Of a DNA stretch of 56,015 nt, positions 16,829 through 26,230 are shown one piece after another. Each line of letters begins with the position of its first letter. Within the stretch, counting starts at the first letter, position 1. The notes under the pieces were generated by a model, which worked only from the letters and a program-made list of their open reading frames with translations, did not search any database and was not told the origin of the DNA. Source of the stretch: Candidatus Latescibacterota bacterium (lineage in GTDB: Bacteria; Latescibacterota; UBA2968; UBA8231); NCBI GenBank assembly GCA_022825185.1, contig JAJDYK010000302.1:1-56015 (forward strand). Direction: 5' to 3'. The translations under genes and the position numbers were made by a program.

Positions 16829-18445
16829 ATGGAACTAGCAAGCGTGCTTGAAAGGTGGGAATGGTGGGAAAAATACTTTTCCCCCTTTGCCCATATTATC
16901 GTGGCTTTCGTCGTACTCGTACTCGGATGGTTGGTGGCTCATCTGGTGTCTTTGATCGTCCGGCGGATTCTGCTCAAGACGCGACTGGATGACAAAGTAG
17001 TAGGGTTGGTCATGGGCCGCGATGCTGCGGCGGATATCCATCCCGAACGCTGGATCAGCAAAGCGGTGTTCTACCTAGCGATGATCTTCGTGTTCGTTGC
17101 CTTCTTTCAGATACTAGGCATGACAGCACTGACCGAACCGCTCAACGGGATGCTAAACCAGATCTTCGTTTATCTGCCCAAGCTGGTGAGCGCCGGCGTG
17201 TTGCTTTTGCTTGCTTGGATCGCGGGCAGCTTGCTGCGGCGGGTCGTAACGGGCGTGCTTTCACGGGTCAATATCGAGCGACGGTTGGCTGAACCGGCAG
17301 GAATCGAGCCTACGACAGAGAGCGTGTTGCCGCAGACCATCGGTAACTTCGTGTACTGGCTTACGTTTCTCGTGTTGCTCCCGGCGGTCTTGGATGCCTT
17401 GGGATTGCAGGGGTTGTTGCAGCCAGTGCAGCAGATGCTGGCTAAAATAGTTGGTTTCCTGCCCAACCTGTTTGCTGCCGCTCTCATCATGCTAATCGGT
17501 TGGCTCGGTGCGCGCATCGTCCAGCAGGTAGTCACCAACGTCCTTGACGCCACTGGGATAAACGATTTCGGCCGTCGCATGGGACTGGCGACTGGACTGG
17601 GGATCGAAAGCCTATCGGGGCTTGCCGGTACTCTGTCTTATGCAATCATCCTGATCATCTCGGCCATCGCTGCGCTCGAATCGCTAAACTTCAGGGCTAT
17701 CTCCGATCCCGCTAGTTCCATGCTGGAAGGGGCCTTGGCGGCAGTACCGTCTATTTTGGTCGCCGCTGGCATCCTCCTCATCGGCTATTTGGTGGCTCGA
17801 TTGGTAGCTCGCGTGGTTGACGATGTGCTCCGGCAAATAGGTTTCAACGCACTGCTCCAGCGCCTCGGCATAGCGGAGGTGACCGTTGCTGAGGACCGCT
17901 CGCCTTCCATAGCGGAGGCGACCTCTGGTGAGGATCGCCCTTCAACAACGGAGGCGACCTTTGCGCTGGAGCGCCCGCCGTCGCAACTGGCGGGGTATCT
18001 CGCCATGGTGGCCGTCCTGCTCTTTTCTGCCATTGAGGCAACCGCGCAGCTAGGATTTCAAGATTTGGCGGGAATGCTCGTGAAGCTGACGCTGCTGTTT
18101 GGCAAGATCGTCTTGGGTGCGGTGATCTTTGGTTTTGGGCTTTACCTCGCGTCTGTGTTCGGTCGCATCGCGTCCAGAAAGGGGGGAGCCTATGGCAGCA
18201 TACTCGGCACGATCGTCCGGGTTGCGATTGTGGCATTGGCGCTCTTCATGGGACTCAGGGAAATGGGTATCGCCAACGAGATCATTACCCTCGCCTTTGG
18301 ACTCATCCTCGGTTCGGCAGCCATCGCCGCGGCGATCGCGTTCGGCATGGGAGGGCGCGATTTGGCCAAAAAGCACATGGAGCAATGGACGCAGGATCTG
18401 GAAGAAATAAACAAGGATGGATCTTCGTCCTCAGAGGAGGGGTAA
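16829..18445 (+). CDS. Mechanosensitive ion channel protein with repeated conserved TM helices
   Basis: This 538-residue inner-membrane protein has an N-terminal membrane helix (about 17-40) and then repeats of the mechanosensitive-channel conserved TM helix: a PLNGMLNQIFVYLPKLVSAGVLLL-type unit split by loops, NLFAAALIMLIGWLGARIV, and SILVAAGILLIGYLVARLV. It ends in a helix pair with ALIFG-type small residues (AAIAAAIAFGMGGRDLAKKHME). It belongs to the YnaI/CmpX-like group without the MscS beta domain. An imperfect tandem repeat near 17873-17985 encodes an acidic AEATSGEDRPS-type loop. AAGGAG-like bases at 16815-16823 set the ATG. It is the first gene after the sigma-54 promoter and probably gates ion flow under osmotic stress. 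Confidence 0.85.
   Translation: MELASVLERWEWWEKYFSPFAHIIVAFVVLVLGWLVAHLVSLIVRRILLKTRLDDKVVGLVMGRDAAADIHPERWISKAVFYLAMIFVFVAFFQILGMTALTEPLNGMLNQIFVYLPKLVSAGVLLLLAWIAGSLLRRVVTGVLSRVNIERRLAEPAGIEPTTESVLPQTIGNFVYWLTFLVLLPAVLDALGLQGLLQPVQQMLAKIVGFLPNLFAAALIMLIGWLGARIVQQVVTNVLDATGINDFGRRMGLATGLGIESLSGLAGTLSYAIILIISAIAALESLNFRAISDPASSMLEGALAAVPSILVAAGILLIGYLVARLVARVVDDVLRQIGFNALLQRLGIAEVTVAEDRSPSIAEATSGEDRPSTTEATFALERPPSQLAGYLAMVAVLLFSAIEATAQLGFQDLAGMLVKLTLLFGKIVLGAVIFGFGLYLASVFGRIASRKGGAYGSILGTIVRVAIVALALFMGLREMGIANEIITLAFGLILGSAAIAAAIAFGMGGRDLAKKHMEQWTQDLEEINKDGSSSSEEG
17873..17985 (+). repeat. Imperfect 36-39-bp coding tandem repeat (about 3 units)
   Basis: GCGGAGG-type starts recur at 17873, 17912 and about 17948, encoding AEVTVAEDRSPS, AEATSGEDRPST and EATFALERPPS. 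The repeat lies in a hydrophilic loop between membrane helices of the channel protein, where length change would be tolerated. Confidence 0.55.
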
Positions 18446-18454
18446 CACCACTGT

Positions 18455-18495
18455 TGAGTTGGGGGTTGTAGGGTATCGGTCCAACCCCCAATTCA
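18455..18495 (+). terminator. Intercistronic hairpin
   Basis: TTGGGGGTTG (18459-18468) pairs perfectly with CAACCCCCAA (18482-18491); the outer bases extend the stem to 14 bp with one wobble, around a 13-base loop. It lies ten bases after the channel stop and before the next ribosome binding site. No T run follows, so it is more likely an attenuator or mRNA-stability element than a strong terminator. Confidence 0.5.
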
Positions 18496-18524
18496 CTACA
18501 AATCTTAACCCAAGGAGTAACACA

Positions 18525-19685
18525 ATGATAAACACGCGCACAGTTTTGGCTTTGCTCGCCATCGCCTTCGTTGCACCGTCCCAACTGTGGGCGGTTTCTC
18601 CCGAGGACTACGATGTTCCAGTGAGCACGGCCCAGCAGCTACGCCTCGGCGGTACGTACTCCTACGCAGGCAGTGGCAGCGACACCGGAACCAGCGACGG
18701 CTCGGCTTCGCTGCTGTACCACCGTTATTACAACTCCCTGCCCTACGCTTGGGATATGAACTTCAACGGCGTTGGATTGACGCGGCGGACGGCTGACGGG
18801 ACGCAGGAAGGCTCCTACAATTTCGTAGCCGGTTCAGGAATCAGGAAGTACTTCAAGCCGGAAGGTGATCTTTTTTACTCCGGCGAACTTCGCGTCACGG
18901 GTAACAGCGACTTCGATCGCCCGACTTTCGACGTGACGCCGGGCGTGGGGTACGGACGCTTTATCCGCGTCACGCCGCTTGCCCAGGCGGTGCGTATTGA
19001 GCAATTCCTGCTGAGTGAAGGATTGATCGAGGGGCCGCTGCCGAAAAAGACGCTGGTCGCTCTCGCGCAGGTGATCGAGCGCCAAGGCGAGTTTGAGACC
19101 GAATTTGGCGACCGTTACAAGGTCAAGTGGTTTGAGGCGATGGAGCAAGTTATTGCCGAGTCAGGACTGTTTGTTCATGGAGGATTCGGTGCCGTCGGCT
19201 CGCTGCGCGTCGATGAAGTGCTCTTCCAAGAACATGTGAACGAGCGCTTTATCGGCTGGGATGTGCGCTCAGGCATCCGCTTCGAGGCGTTGACGAAGGA
19301 CGCGGACACCCCCCGACAGGACCCGGGATTGTCTCTAAGAGTGAGATACTCGCGGCCCGTGGGCTGGAAGTCCCAGTTCGACTTCGGCGCTCAGTACTCC
19401 TCGCCATTCACCGGCGATTTTGGCTCCAAGGTCTTTACGCTGTCGAGTTCGCTGAATTATCTGTATGAGGTGACCAACCGCATTGACTTTACGCTCAGCA
19501 ACATCCTAACGGCTTCGCGCAGCGAGCCGGATGTCGAGGCAACAGTGGTTAATCAGGTGCGATCGGGATTCATCTTCTTCATCGAGAATCAGGTCAATCT
19601 CAATGTCACCGGTTCTATCGCCAAAGAGCGCGGCCAGGATTCCACGCAGGGTCTGAATATGGCGATCGAGTACCGCCTGCGCTAG
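18525..19685 (+). CDS. Outer-membrane beta-barrel protein
   Basis: The 386-residue protein has a signal peptide (MINTRTVLALLAIAFVAPSQ then LWAV). The C-terminal half has alternating hydrophobic/polar strands (LSLRVRYSRPVGWKSQFDFG, FTLSSSLNYLYEVTNRIDF, VNLNVTGSIAKERGQ), ending with MAIEYRLR. This is a small outer-membrane barrel pattern; the exact family is uncertain. The ATG at 18525 has AAGGAG at 18512-18517, seven bases upstream, and the signal peptide begins there. It lies downstream of the sigma-54-controlled channel gene, behind an intercistronic hairpin, so its expression level may be set separately. A porin-like role during osmotic change is an inference. Confidence 0.7.
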   Translation: MINTRTVLALLAIAFVAPSQLWAVSPEDYDVPVSTAQQLRLGGTYSYAGSGSDTGTSDGSASLLYHRYYNSLPYAWDMNFNGVGLTRRTADGTQEGSYNFVAGSGIRKYFKPEGDLFYSGELRVTGNSDFDRPTFDVTPGVGYGRFIRVTPLAQAVRIEQFLLSEGLIEGPLPKKTLVALAQVIERQGEFETEFGDRYKVKWFEAMEQVIAESGLFVHGGFGAVGSLRVDEVLFQEHVNERFIGWDVRSGIRFEALTKDADTPRQDPGLSLRVRYSRPVGWKSQFDFGAQYSSPFTGDFGSKVFTLSSSLNYLYEVTNRIDFTLSNILTASRSEPDVEATVVNQVRSGFIFFIENQVNLNVTGSIAKERGQDSTQGLNMAIEYRLR

Positions 19686-19720
19686 AAAGCTGCCCGAATA
19701 TAGAGGAAGTTGAGGAACGA

Positions 19721-19827
19721 GGCGGAGCCACCCATATTATGGACCCAGACGGGGCGGTGGTGGCTCTGCTGAGGCGGGGCCACCCATAAGTATGTGAGGA
19801 ACGTAGGGGAGAATGGGTGGTCCCGCC
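19721..19827. repeat. Intergenic repeat cluster with long hairpin
   Basis: GGCGGAGCCACCCAT (19721-19735) and GGCGGGGCCACCCAT (19773-19787) are near-identical direct copies. ATGGGTGGTCCCGCC (19813-19827) is the inverted form, pairing with the second copy at 14 of 15 positions over a 25-base loop. TGAGGAACG also occurs twice (19711 and 19795). This looks like a REP/MITE-type element and could terminate or stabilise transcripts between the barrel and protease genes. Confidence 0.6.
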
Positions 19828-19904
19828 GATCTATGTTTGGGGGACAGGCCCGAACGTAGCGGGTCGGGCTAGCTGTGCTTCCGACGTTTGGTGAGATTGG
19901 ATCT

Positions 19905-20426
19905 GTGACTGCGAAAAAGCGGACGAGAACACGTTATCCTGCCGTTTCGGAGCGGCGAATTTGCGGCTGGCGCGAATGGGCATCCCTGCCGGCGCTTGGT
20001 ATCGTTGCGATTAAGGCGAAGCTCGATACGGGTGCCAAGACATCGGCATTGCATGCGTGGGATATCAATACGTATGAAGTCGATGGACGTCCTTGGGTTA
20101 GCTTTTACGTCTATCCCCTACAGCGCGACGACGTCTCGGTCGTGCTCTGCACCGCACCGCTTAGCGACCGGCGTTGGGTGACCAATTCCGGGGGCACGCG
20201 CGAGCGGCGCTACGTCATCTCGACGCGCCTCAGAATCGGCGCTGGCTTTTGGCCGATTGAACTCACCCTTACCAACCGCGACGAGATGGGATTCCGCATG
20301 CTCATTGGCCGCGAAGCCATGCGCGGTCGCCTGATCGTCGATCCGAACGCTTCATATCGCGCTGGTAAGCCCCGTAGGAAAGTGAAGAAATCCCCTAAAA
20401 CCACTACCGAAAGGACGCGTTTATGA
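19905..20426 (+). CDS. RimK-associated retropepsin-like 'ATP-dependent zinc protease'
   Basis: The protein of about 173 residues has the motif [17 protein letters not shown], the D-T-G-A-K-T-S signature of the retropepsin-like family historically named ATP-dependent zinc protease (RimB of Pseudomonas). [12 protein letters not shown] is the second conserved motif. Members are encoded beside rimK; RimB removes glutamate tails added by RimK. The GTG at 19905, with GGTGAG nine bases upstream, is a better start than the GTG at 19875. It overlaps rimK by four bases (ATGA), so the two are translationally coupled. The Arg/Lys-rich C-terminus ([14 protein letters not shown]) may bind RNA or acidic tails. 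Confidence 0.83.
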   Translation: MTAKKRTRTRYPAVSERRICGWREWASLPALGIVAIKAKLDTGAKTSALHAWDINTYEVDGRPWVSFYVYPLQRDDVSVVLCTAPLSDRRWVTNSGGTRERRYVISTRLRIGAGFWPIELTLTNRDEMGFRMLIGREAMRGRLIVDPNASYRAGKPRRKVKKSPKTTTERTRL

Positions 20427-21334
20427 AAATCGCCATGCTGGCCCGCAACCCGAATCTCTACAGCCATAAGCGCCTCGTCGAGGCCGCGGAGGCCAAGGGG
20501 CACACTATCGACATTATCAACACGATCCAGTGCAACATGAATATCACAGCGCACCGTCCTCACGTGATATACCAGGGTGAATCCCTTACCCTTAGAGGCT
20601 ATGACGCTGTGATCCCGCGCATTGGTGCGTCGATTACCTTTTACGGCCTTGCGGTACTGCGCCAATTCGAGATGATGGGAGTTTGGCCGTTGAACGAGTC
20701 CGTGGCCATTGGCCGTTCGCGCGACAAATTGCGTTCATTGCAGCTTTTGTCGCGCGAGGGCATTGGCTTGCCGGTTACCGGATTTGCCAATTCGGCAAGT
20801 CATGCCGAGGAAATGATCAAGATGGTGAATGGCCCGCCCGTCGTTATTAAGCTACTAGAAGGCACTCAGGGCATCGGCGTCATCCTCAGTAATACCATGT
20901 CGTCGGCGAAGAGCGTATTTGAGGCATTCCGGGGTGCTAAGATCAACATCTTGGTCCAAGAATTCATCAAGGAAGCGGGCGGTGCCGACATTCGCGCCTT
21001 TGTAGTTGGCAACCGCGTCGTCGGGGCCATGATACGCCAGGGTGCGCCGGGCGAGTTCCGTTCCAATCTGCACCGAGGTGGCTCGTCTATGAAGATCCGC
21101 ATCACCCCCGAAGAGCGCTCGACCGCTGTACGGGCAGCCAAGGTGATGGGTCTCAATGTCGCCGGCGTCGATCTTTTGCGCTCTAACCACGGACCCGTGC
21201 TCATGGAGGTAAATTCATCGCCGGGACTGGAAGGCATTGAGAAGGCGACGGGTCTCGATATCGCTGGGCGGATCATCTCTTTTATAGAGAGCCATGCCAA
21301 ACCTATGAAGACTAGGACTCGCGGCAGGGGTTAA
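20423..21334 (+). CDS. rimK: RimK-family ATP-grasp glutamate ligase
   Basis: This 303-residue ATP-grasp ligase aligns in length and order with E. coli RimK (300). [18 protein letters not shown] is the start; [18 protein letters not shown] is typical of RimK; the ATP-grasp domain shows [35 protein letters not shown] and the Mg-site [15 protein letters not shown]. RimK adds glutamates to the C-terminus of ribosomal protein S6, and relatives make glutamyl peptides such as N-acetylaspartylglutamate. The protease upstream and the aspartoacylase-like enzyme downstream suggest a modify/reverse set. GAAAGG lies before the ATG, which overlaps the protease stop. Confidence 0.93.
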   Translation: MKIAMLARNPNLYSHKRLVEAAEAKGHTIDIINTIQCNMNITAHRPHVIYQGESLTLRGYDAVIPRIGASITFYGLAVLRQFEMMGVWPLNESVAIGRSRDKLRSLQLLSREGIGLPVTGFANSASHAEEMIKMVNGPPVVIKLLEGTQGIGVILSNTMSSAKSVFEAFRGAKINILVQEFIKEAGGADIRAFVVGNRVVGAMIRQGAPGEFRSNLHRGGSSMKIRITPEERSTAVRAAKVMGLNVAGVDLLRSNHGPVLMEVNSSPGLEGIEKATGLDIAGRIISFIESHAKPMKTRTRGRG

Positions 21335-21337
21335 TTG

Positions 21338-22414
21338 ATGAAAGCGCGTGCGCCAAGACCATCGCAGGTCGTCTGCATCGGGGGATCGGAGGTTGGCCCT
21401 GGTACGCGGACCCAAATCGACCTGCCCCTTGTCGATCTTTCAACCCGCGTGCCGCTGACCATGCCGGTTCACGTCATCAACGGCCGCCGAGATGGTCCGC
21501 AGTTGTTCGTGTCGGCGGCCGTACACGGCGACGAGCTCAATGGCGTGGAGATCATCCGCCGCGTCGTCAAATTGAGCGCGCTGAAGCGACTCCGTGGGGC
21601 GCTCATCGCCGTGCCGATCATCAATGTCCCGGGGTTTCTCAATCTCAGTCGGTATCTGCCAGACCGCCGGGACCTCAATCGCTCGTTCCCAGGGCTGACC
21701 AAAGGCTCTCTCGCAGCCCGTCTCGCCAAGCTATTTCTCGATGAGGTCGTCGTGGGTTCTACGCACGGCATAGACCTGCATACGGGTGCTGTGCATCGGG
21801 ACAACTATCCGCAAACCCGCGTAAACCTCGACGACGCCGAAGCCGAACGCATGGCGCGCGCTTTTGGTGTGCCCCTCGTGATCAACGCGGGATTTCCCGA
21901 GGGGAGCCTGCGCGCGGCAGCCAGCGAGCACGGCGTACCAGTCATCGTCTATGAGGCGGGAGAAGCACTGCGCTTTGACGAAGCGGCCATCCGCGCTGGC
22001 GTCAAGGGGGTGATGCGGGTGATGCGGGAGCTGGGCATGTTGTCGCCGCTGAGGAGCGCCAAGCCCGCCCACGATCCCTTGATCCTGCGCTCAAGTCAGT
22101 GGGTGCGTGCGCCCAGTAGCGGGGTGGTGCGGGCTATCAAGCCCATAGGAGCACGGGTGAAGACGGGCCAAGTCTTGGCTATCGTGTCCGATCCGCTGGG
22201 CGAGACGGAAACCGAGATAGAAGCTCCGGTGGATGGCGTGATCATCGGCCGCACCAATCTGCCTTTGACGCACGAGGGGGAGGCGCTCTTCAACATTGGG
22301 TTGACCACGGGAACGCAGGTTGTGGCCCGCACGCTCGACGATTTCGATCCCTTGGAGGAATACAAATCGGGCGCGACCGGGGAGCTTGCAGAAACAGAGC
22401 CGGAAATCGTCTGA
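21338..22414 (+). CDS. Succinylglutamate desuccinylase/aspartoacylase family protein
   Basis: The 358-residue protein is a zinc carboxypeptidase-fold amidohydrolase. AAVHGDELNGVEIIRR gives the H-x-x-E zinc pair, DRRDLNRSFPG the substrate Arg segment, and HGIDLHTGA the third zinc His. The C-terminal part (about 250-330: RAPSSGVVRAIKPIGARVKTG and EAPVDGVIIG) is a lipoyl-like beta barrel common in this subgroup. Known relatives cleave N-acylated amino acids such as N-acetylaspartate or succinylglutamate. It starts three bases after the rimK stop with GCAGGGG upstream of the ATG; a TTG at 21335 is less likely. It could remove an acyl or glutamyl group made by RimK; inferred. Confidence 0.87.
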   Translation: MKARAPRPSQVVCIGGSEVGPGTRTQIDLPLVDLSTRVPLTMPVHVINGRRDGPQLFVSAAVHGDELNGVEIIRRVVKLSALKRLRGALIAVPIINVPGFLNLSRYLPDRRDLNRSFPGLTKGSLAARLAKLFLDEVVVGSTHGIDLHTGAVHRDNYPQTRVNLDDAEAERMARAFGVPLVINAGFPEGSLRAAASEHGVPVIVYEAGEALRFDEAAIRAGVKGVMRVMRELGMLSPLRSAKPAHDPLILRSSQWVRAPSSGVVRAIKPIGARVKTGQVLAIVSDPLGETETEIEAPVDGVIIGRTNLPLTHEGEALFNIGLTTGTQVVARTLDDFDPLEEYKSGATGELAETEPEIV

Positions 22415-22528
22415 CACAGAGGGGGACTGTCGCTGGGCTACCACGTCGGTTCACGCAACTGAGGATAGCTGCTAGATGCGCGTTGCCACTTGATTAACAT
22501 TCAGCGACGGAAGGAATTTTCGTAAGGT

Positions 22529-23833
22529 ATGACGACCGAAGATATGCTCGACGCTGTGCAACAATTCTGGGGGACGGTCAGTGCTTCGACATTGCTCATA
22601 GGACTCAATGTACAGGTCGCCGCGACAATTGCCGCAGTCCTCGTTGCGCTTCTGATCGGCCTAGTAATCCAAAGCAGGGTCCGCGTATTCGAAGCTGAAC
22701 CGAAGGCCGGACCGCTGCTCTACCTGTGTACAATGCTCTACCGGACGCGCAATCTGGTCTCTCCCGCGCTGAATATACTACTGCTGGGCGTCGCGATTGA
22801 GGTCTGCATCGCTTCAGTGGGCCAGAGTTGGCTAGTCCGGATTGCTCAAAGCGTCGCGGTCGTCGCGTTCTTCTATCGCATCATCTCAGATTTTGTCGGC
22901 AATACCCTTGTCTCCGGTCTATTCACATGGATCGTGATCCCCTTGGCAACGCTTCGCGTCTTCGGTTGGCTCGATGAAGTCAGTGCGTGGCTCGATGCGG
23001 TTTCCCTCGATGTTGGCACCATCCGCATTTCTCTGCTTTCGCTCGGGCGTACCTTTGTTGCAGGCGGTGTGCTGTTTTGGCTTGGTAGCATCTTAAACAC
23101 GTTTGGCAAAGAAGCTATCCGCAACCGCCACGCGCTGGATGTCGGGACGCGTGAGATGATCATCAAGCTGTTCCAGATCGGCCTGTATGTCAGCATCTTC
23201 CTGTTGCTTCTTGGGGCGATGGGCATCAATCTCACTGCTCTCGCGGTCTTTGGCGGCGCACTCGGCGTCGGCCTTGGGTTCGGCCTGCAAAAGATCGCCG
23301 CGAATTTTGCCTCAGGACTTATCATTCTCTTTGACCGTTCGATCACGCCCGGCGACTACGTTGAGTTCGACAACGGACGTGCTGGGACAATCCGCGAACT
23401 GAATATGCGGTCGGCTACATTGGAGACTTTTGATGGCAAGGACATCATAGTTCCGAATGAAGAGTTCATCACATCGTCTTTCGTCAACTGGACGCACAAC
23501 AACCAAAAACAGCGCTACTCACTTGAATTCTCAGTGGCCTACAAAACCGATCTCCATACCATGCTACGACTGGTGAGGGAGGCTGTCGCCAGTCATCCGA
23601 AGGTGCTGTCTGGACCTGAGTTACCTATTGAGGAACGACCGGACGCGGAGATCAGCAGCTTCGGCGATTCGGGTGTCAACATTCTAGTCGAGTTTTGGAT
23701 GCTCGGGATTGATGATGGGGAAAACCGGGTCGGCGCGGATCTGCTGCTTATGATTTGGGATGTACTAAAAGAGAACGATATCGAAATCCCGTTCCCGCAA
23801 CGCGATGTAAGGATTGTACGCGCCGAGGCGTGA
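22529..23833 (+). CDS. MscS-family mechanosensitive channel
   Basis: This 434-residue inner-membrane channel has several N-terminal membrane helices and a canonical MscS core: pore helix GGALGVGLGFGLQKIAANFASG, then SITPGDYVEF, GTIRELNMRSATLETFDGKDIIVPNEEFI and the C-terminal alpha/beta domain. MscS channels open on membrane tension and release solutes after hypo-osmotic shock. The five extra upstream helices place it with larger MscS homologues. It follows the aspartoacylase-like gene by 114 bases with no clear terminator and precedes the cotransporter gene by 19 bases, supporting a joint osmotic role. Confidence 0.92.
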   Translation: MTTEDMLDAVQQFWGTVSASTLLIGLNVQVAATIAAVLVALLIGLVIQSRVRVFEAEPKAGPLLYLCTMLYRTRNLVSPALNILLLGVAIEVCIASVGQSWLVRIAQSVAVVAFFYRIISDFVGNTLVSGLFTWIVIPLATLRVFGWLDEVSAWLDAVSLDVGTIRISLLSLGRTFVAGGVLFWLGSILNTFGKEAIRNRHALDVGTREMIIKLFQIGLYVSIFLLLLGAMGINLTALAVFGGALGVGLGFGLQKIAANFASGLIILFDRSITPGDYVEFDNGRAGTIRELNMRSATLETFDGKDIIVPNEEFITSSFVNWTHNNQKQRYSLEFSVAYKTDLHTMLRLVREAVASHPKVLSGPELPIEERPDAEISSFGDSGVNILVEFWMLGIDDGENRVGADLLLMIWDVLKENDIEIPFPQRDVRIVRAEA

Positions 23834-23852
23834 TAGCCTAGTTGCGAAAGGA

Positions 23853-26123
23853 ATGATGGTGACGACACAACGAACTGGACCGACGACAGGTAGCTCCTCT
23901 GCGGCTTCCCAATCGGGGCACGGCTTTGGCACCGCGCCTGTTTTTCTCGCGTCGATCAGCACGATTCTCGGCGCGATCTTGTTCCTGCGGTTCGGCTACG
24001 CGGTGGCGCATGTCGGCCTTTGGGGTAGCCTCATGATCATCGTTATCGGGCATCTCGTGACCATTCCCACGGTCTTGGCCGTGTCTGAGATTGCGACGAA
24101 CCGCCGCGTGGCCGGCGGCGGCGCTTACTACATTGTCAGCCGCTCCTTTGGCACTAGCATCGGCGGTTCGATTGGGATCGCGCTGTACCTCTCGCAAGCG
24201 ATTTCGGTCGCCTTCTATTTGGTCGCCTTTGCCGAAGCGTTCGAGCCTATGTACGAATGGGTTGCCGCGACGTACGCAGTAGAAGCCGATCCTCGTTGGG
24301 TGAGCTTGCCGTGCACGATCCTGCTTGCCGTGCTGATGCTCACCAAAGGGGCCGGCCTCGGCGTTAGGGCGCTGTGGATCGTCAGCGCGATTTTGGGGGC
24401 GTCGATTGCCGCATTCCTGTTGGGACAGGCTCCCGAGGAAATCCGTCCCGACGGGTTTCAGCTAACTACGAGCATTGAAGGCGGCGATGCCTTTGGCCTC
24501 GTCTTTGCGACGTGCTTCCCGGCCTTTACGGGCATGATCGCGGGCTTGGGACTTTCCGGCGATCTGAAGAATCCCCAGCGCAGCATCCCTCTTGGTACTA
24601 TTGGCGCGACGCTCGCGGGGATGCTCGTGTACGCATTGGTCGCCATCAAGCTTGCCCAGAGTGCGACGCCGGAAGCGCTCGCCGCCGACCAGTTCATCAT
24701 GGCCCAGATCGCCCTGTGGGGTCCGGCCATCTACATAGGACTAGGTGCTGCCGCCCTGTCCTCTGCCCTTGGTTCGATCCTCGTTGCTCCCAGAACCCTG
24801 CAAGCCCTCGCGCGCGACAACGTGCTGCCCGTTCCGAAACTGAATCGCCTGTTGGCGAAAGGCTGGGGCAAGGCACAGGAGCCGGTGTACGCAACCTTCG
24901 TGTCGAGTGCCATTGCGATTGTATTCGTCGTGCTGGGCGACGTGGACTTTATTGCCCATATCCTCAGCATGTTCTTCATGGTGACTTATGGTGCCCTTTG
25001 CTCGGTATCATTCCTCGAATATTTCGCCGGCAATCCGTCGTACCGCCCTACCTTCCATTCGCGCTGGTACCTGTCGCTGCTGGGTGCGGTGATGTGCGGC
25101 CTGATGATGATCCAGATGAACGTGCTGTACGCGTTTGTAGCGATTTTTCTCATGGTGGTGACCTACTTTGGATTGCGCCGCACGCGGCGGGGAGAACGCG
25201 GCTTGGCGGCGATTTTCCAAGGGACGATGTTCCAACTGACTCGCCGTCTGCAAATCTCGCTGCAGAAGAATCGCGTGGTGAAATCGGAAGGGGGCTGGCG
25301 GCCCTCGATCGTCGCGATGACCCGTTTTGGGGAGCGCCGGCTGGGGCACTTCGACCTGTTGCGCTGGATCAGCCACCGGCATGGGTTTGGGCACTTCATT
25401 CAGTTCTTTCAGGGAGAATACTCGTTCACCAAAGAAATCGAAGCCCGCCTGCAGGTGGGCAAGCTGATCGAGCGGACCGAGGTCAGCGGGGCGGGTATTT
25501 TCGTGGATTCGCTAATTTGTCCTTCGTTCCAGACGGCGCTGGCACAGACGCTTCAGATGCACGGCATTTCGGGTTTGCCCAACAACTGCGTTCTGCTCGA
25601 ATTCGACAAAGAGCATCCCGAAGAGATCAAAGAGACCGTACAGGGTGCACAGCTTGTCGCGGAATCAATGTTCAATGTCTTGATCCTGCGGTCAACGGAT
25701 TACCGCTTCGGCTATCACTCCTCGATCCACCTGTGGGTGACCGAGGAGAATCTGGCCAACGCTCCGCTAATGCTGCTTCTGGCGTACATCATCGTGGGGC
25801 ATCGGGAGTGGAGACGCGCCGAGATCCGGCTTTTTGCGTGCTTCGACTCTGGAGACGGAGAGCGCGAGACAAACAAGCTGTCCAGGTTGATGATGGAAGG
25901 ACGGCTGCCGATTTCTAGGCAGAATGTGACGTCGGTTCCTTGCACGACCCGTGAAGCCCTTGAGCAGGAGGTGACCCTCCGATCTTCTAAAGCCGATTTG
26001 GTCATCGCTGGTCTGACCGATGACGACATCAAATCGGGCGAAGCCAAGCAAGCCCTCCAGCGCTACTACGGGGCAAACGACGTGCTGTTCGTCCATGCGA
26101 GCGAGCCGGTCGCAATTGAGTAG
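23853..26123 (+). CDS. Cation-chloride cotransporter (SLC12)-like APC transporter
   Basis: The protein of about 756 residues has twelve predicted membrane helices (about 30-460) and a cytosolic C-terminal domain (about 480-756). Motifs SISTILGAILFLRFGYAVAH and VAGGGAYYIVSRSFG closely resemble the conserved helix 1 and loop motifs of Na-K-Cl and K-Cl cotransporters, more than amino acid permeases. The long C-terminal domain, with IHLWVTEENLANAPLMLLL, is also SLC12-like. It probably couples Cl- with Na+ and/or K+ for volume regulation. Starts at 23853, 23856 or GTG 23859 all fit GAAAGGA at 23846-23852; the frame also opens with a TTG at 23814. Confidence 0.82.
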   Translation: MMVTTQRTGPTTGSSSAASQSGHGFGTAPVFLASISTILGAILFLRFGYAVAHVGLWGSLMIIVIGHLVTIPTVLAVSEIATNRRVAGGGAYYIVSRSFGTSIGGSIGIALYLSQAISVAFYLVAFAEAFEPMYEWVAATYAVEADPRWVSLPCTILLAVLMLTKGAGLGVRALWIVSAILGASIAAFLLGQAPEEIRPDGFQLTTSIEGGDAFGLVFATCFPAFTGMIAGLGLSGDLKNPQRSIPLGTIGATLAGMLVYALVAIKLAQSATPEALAADQFIMAQIALWGPAIYIGLGAAALSSALGSILVAPRTLQALARDNVLPVPKLNRLLAKGWGKAQEPVYATFVSSAIAIVFVVLGDVDFIAHILSMFFMVTYGALCSVSFLEYFAGNPSYRPTFHSRWYLSLLGAVMCGLMMIQMNVLYAFVAIFLMVVTYFGLRRTRRGERGLAAIFQGTMFQLTRRLQISLQKNRVVKSEGGWRPSIVAMTRFGERRLGHFDLLRWISHRHGFGHFIQFFQGEYSFTKEIEARLQVGKLIERTEVSGAGIFVDSLICPSFQTALAQTLQMHGISGLPNNCVLLEFDKEHPEEIKETVQGAQLVAESMFNVLILRSTDYRFGYHSSIHLWVTEENLANAPLMLLLAYIIVGHREWRRAEIRLFACFDSGDGERETNKLSRLMMEGRLPISRQNVTSVPCTTREALEQEVTLRSSKADLVIAGLTDDDIKSGEAKQALQRYYGANDVLFVHASEPVAIE

Positions 26124-26230
26124 TTTGAAATCGTCTATCACGTTTTTCGGCGGGGATAGCTGCCCTTCGTCGGTGTAGATGGCGGTTGGATGGTAGTCTG
26201 TGAAAAATTTTCGCATGAGGAGCTAGCTAC

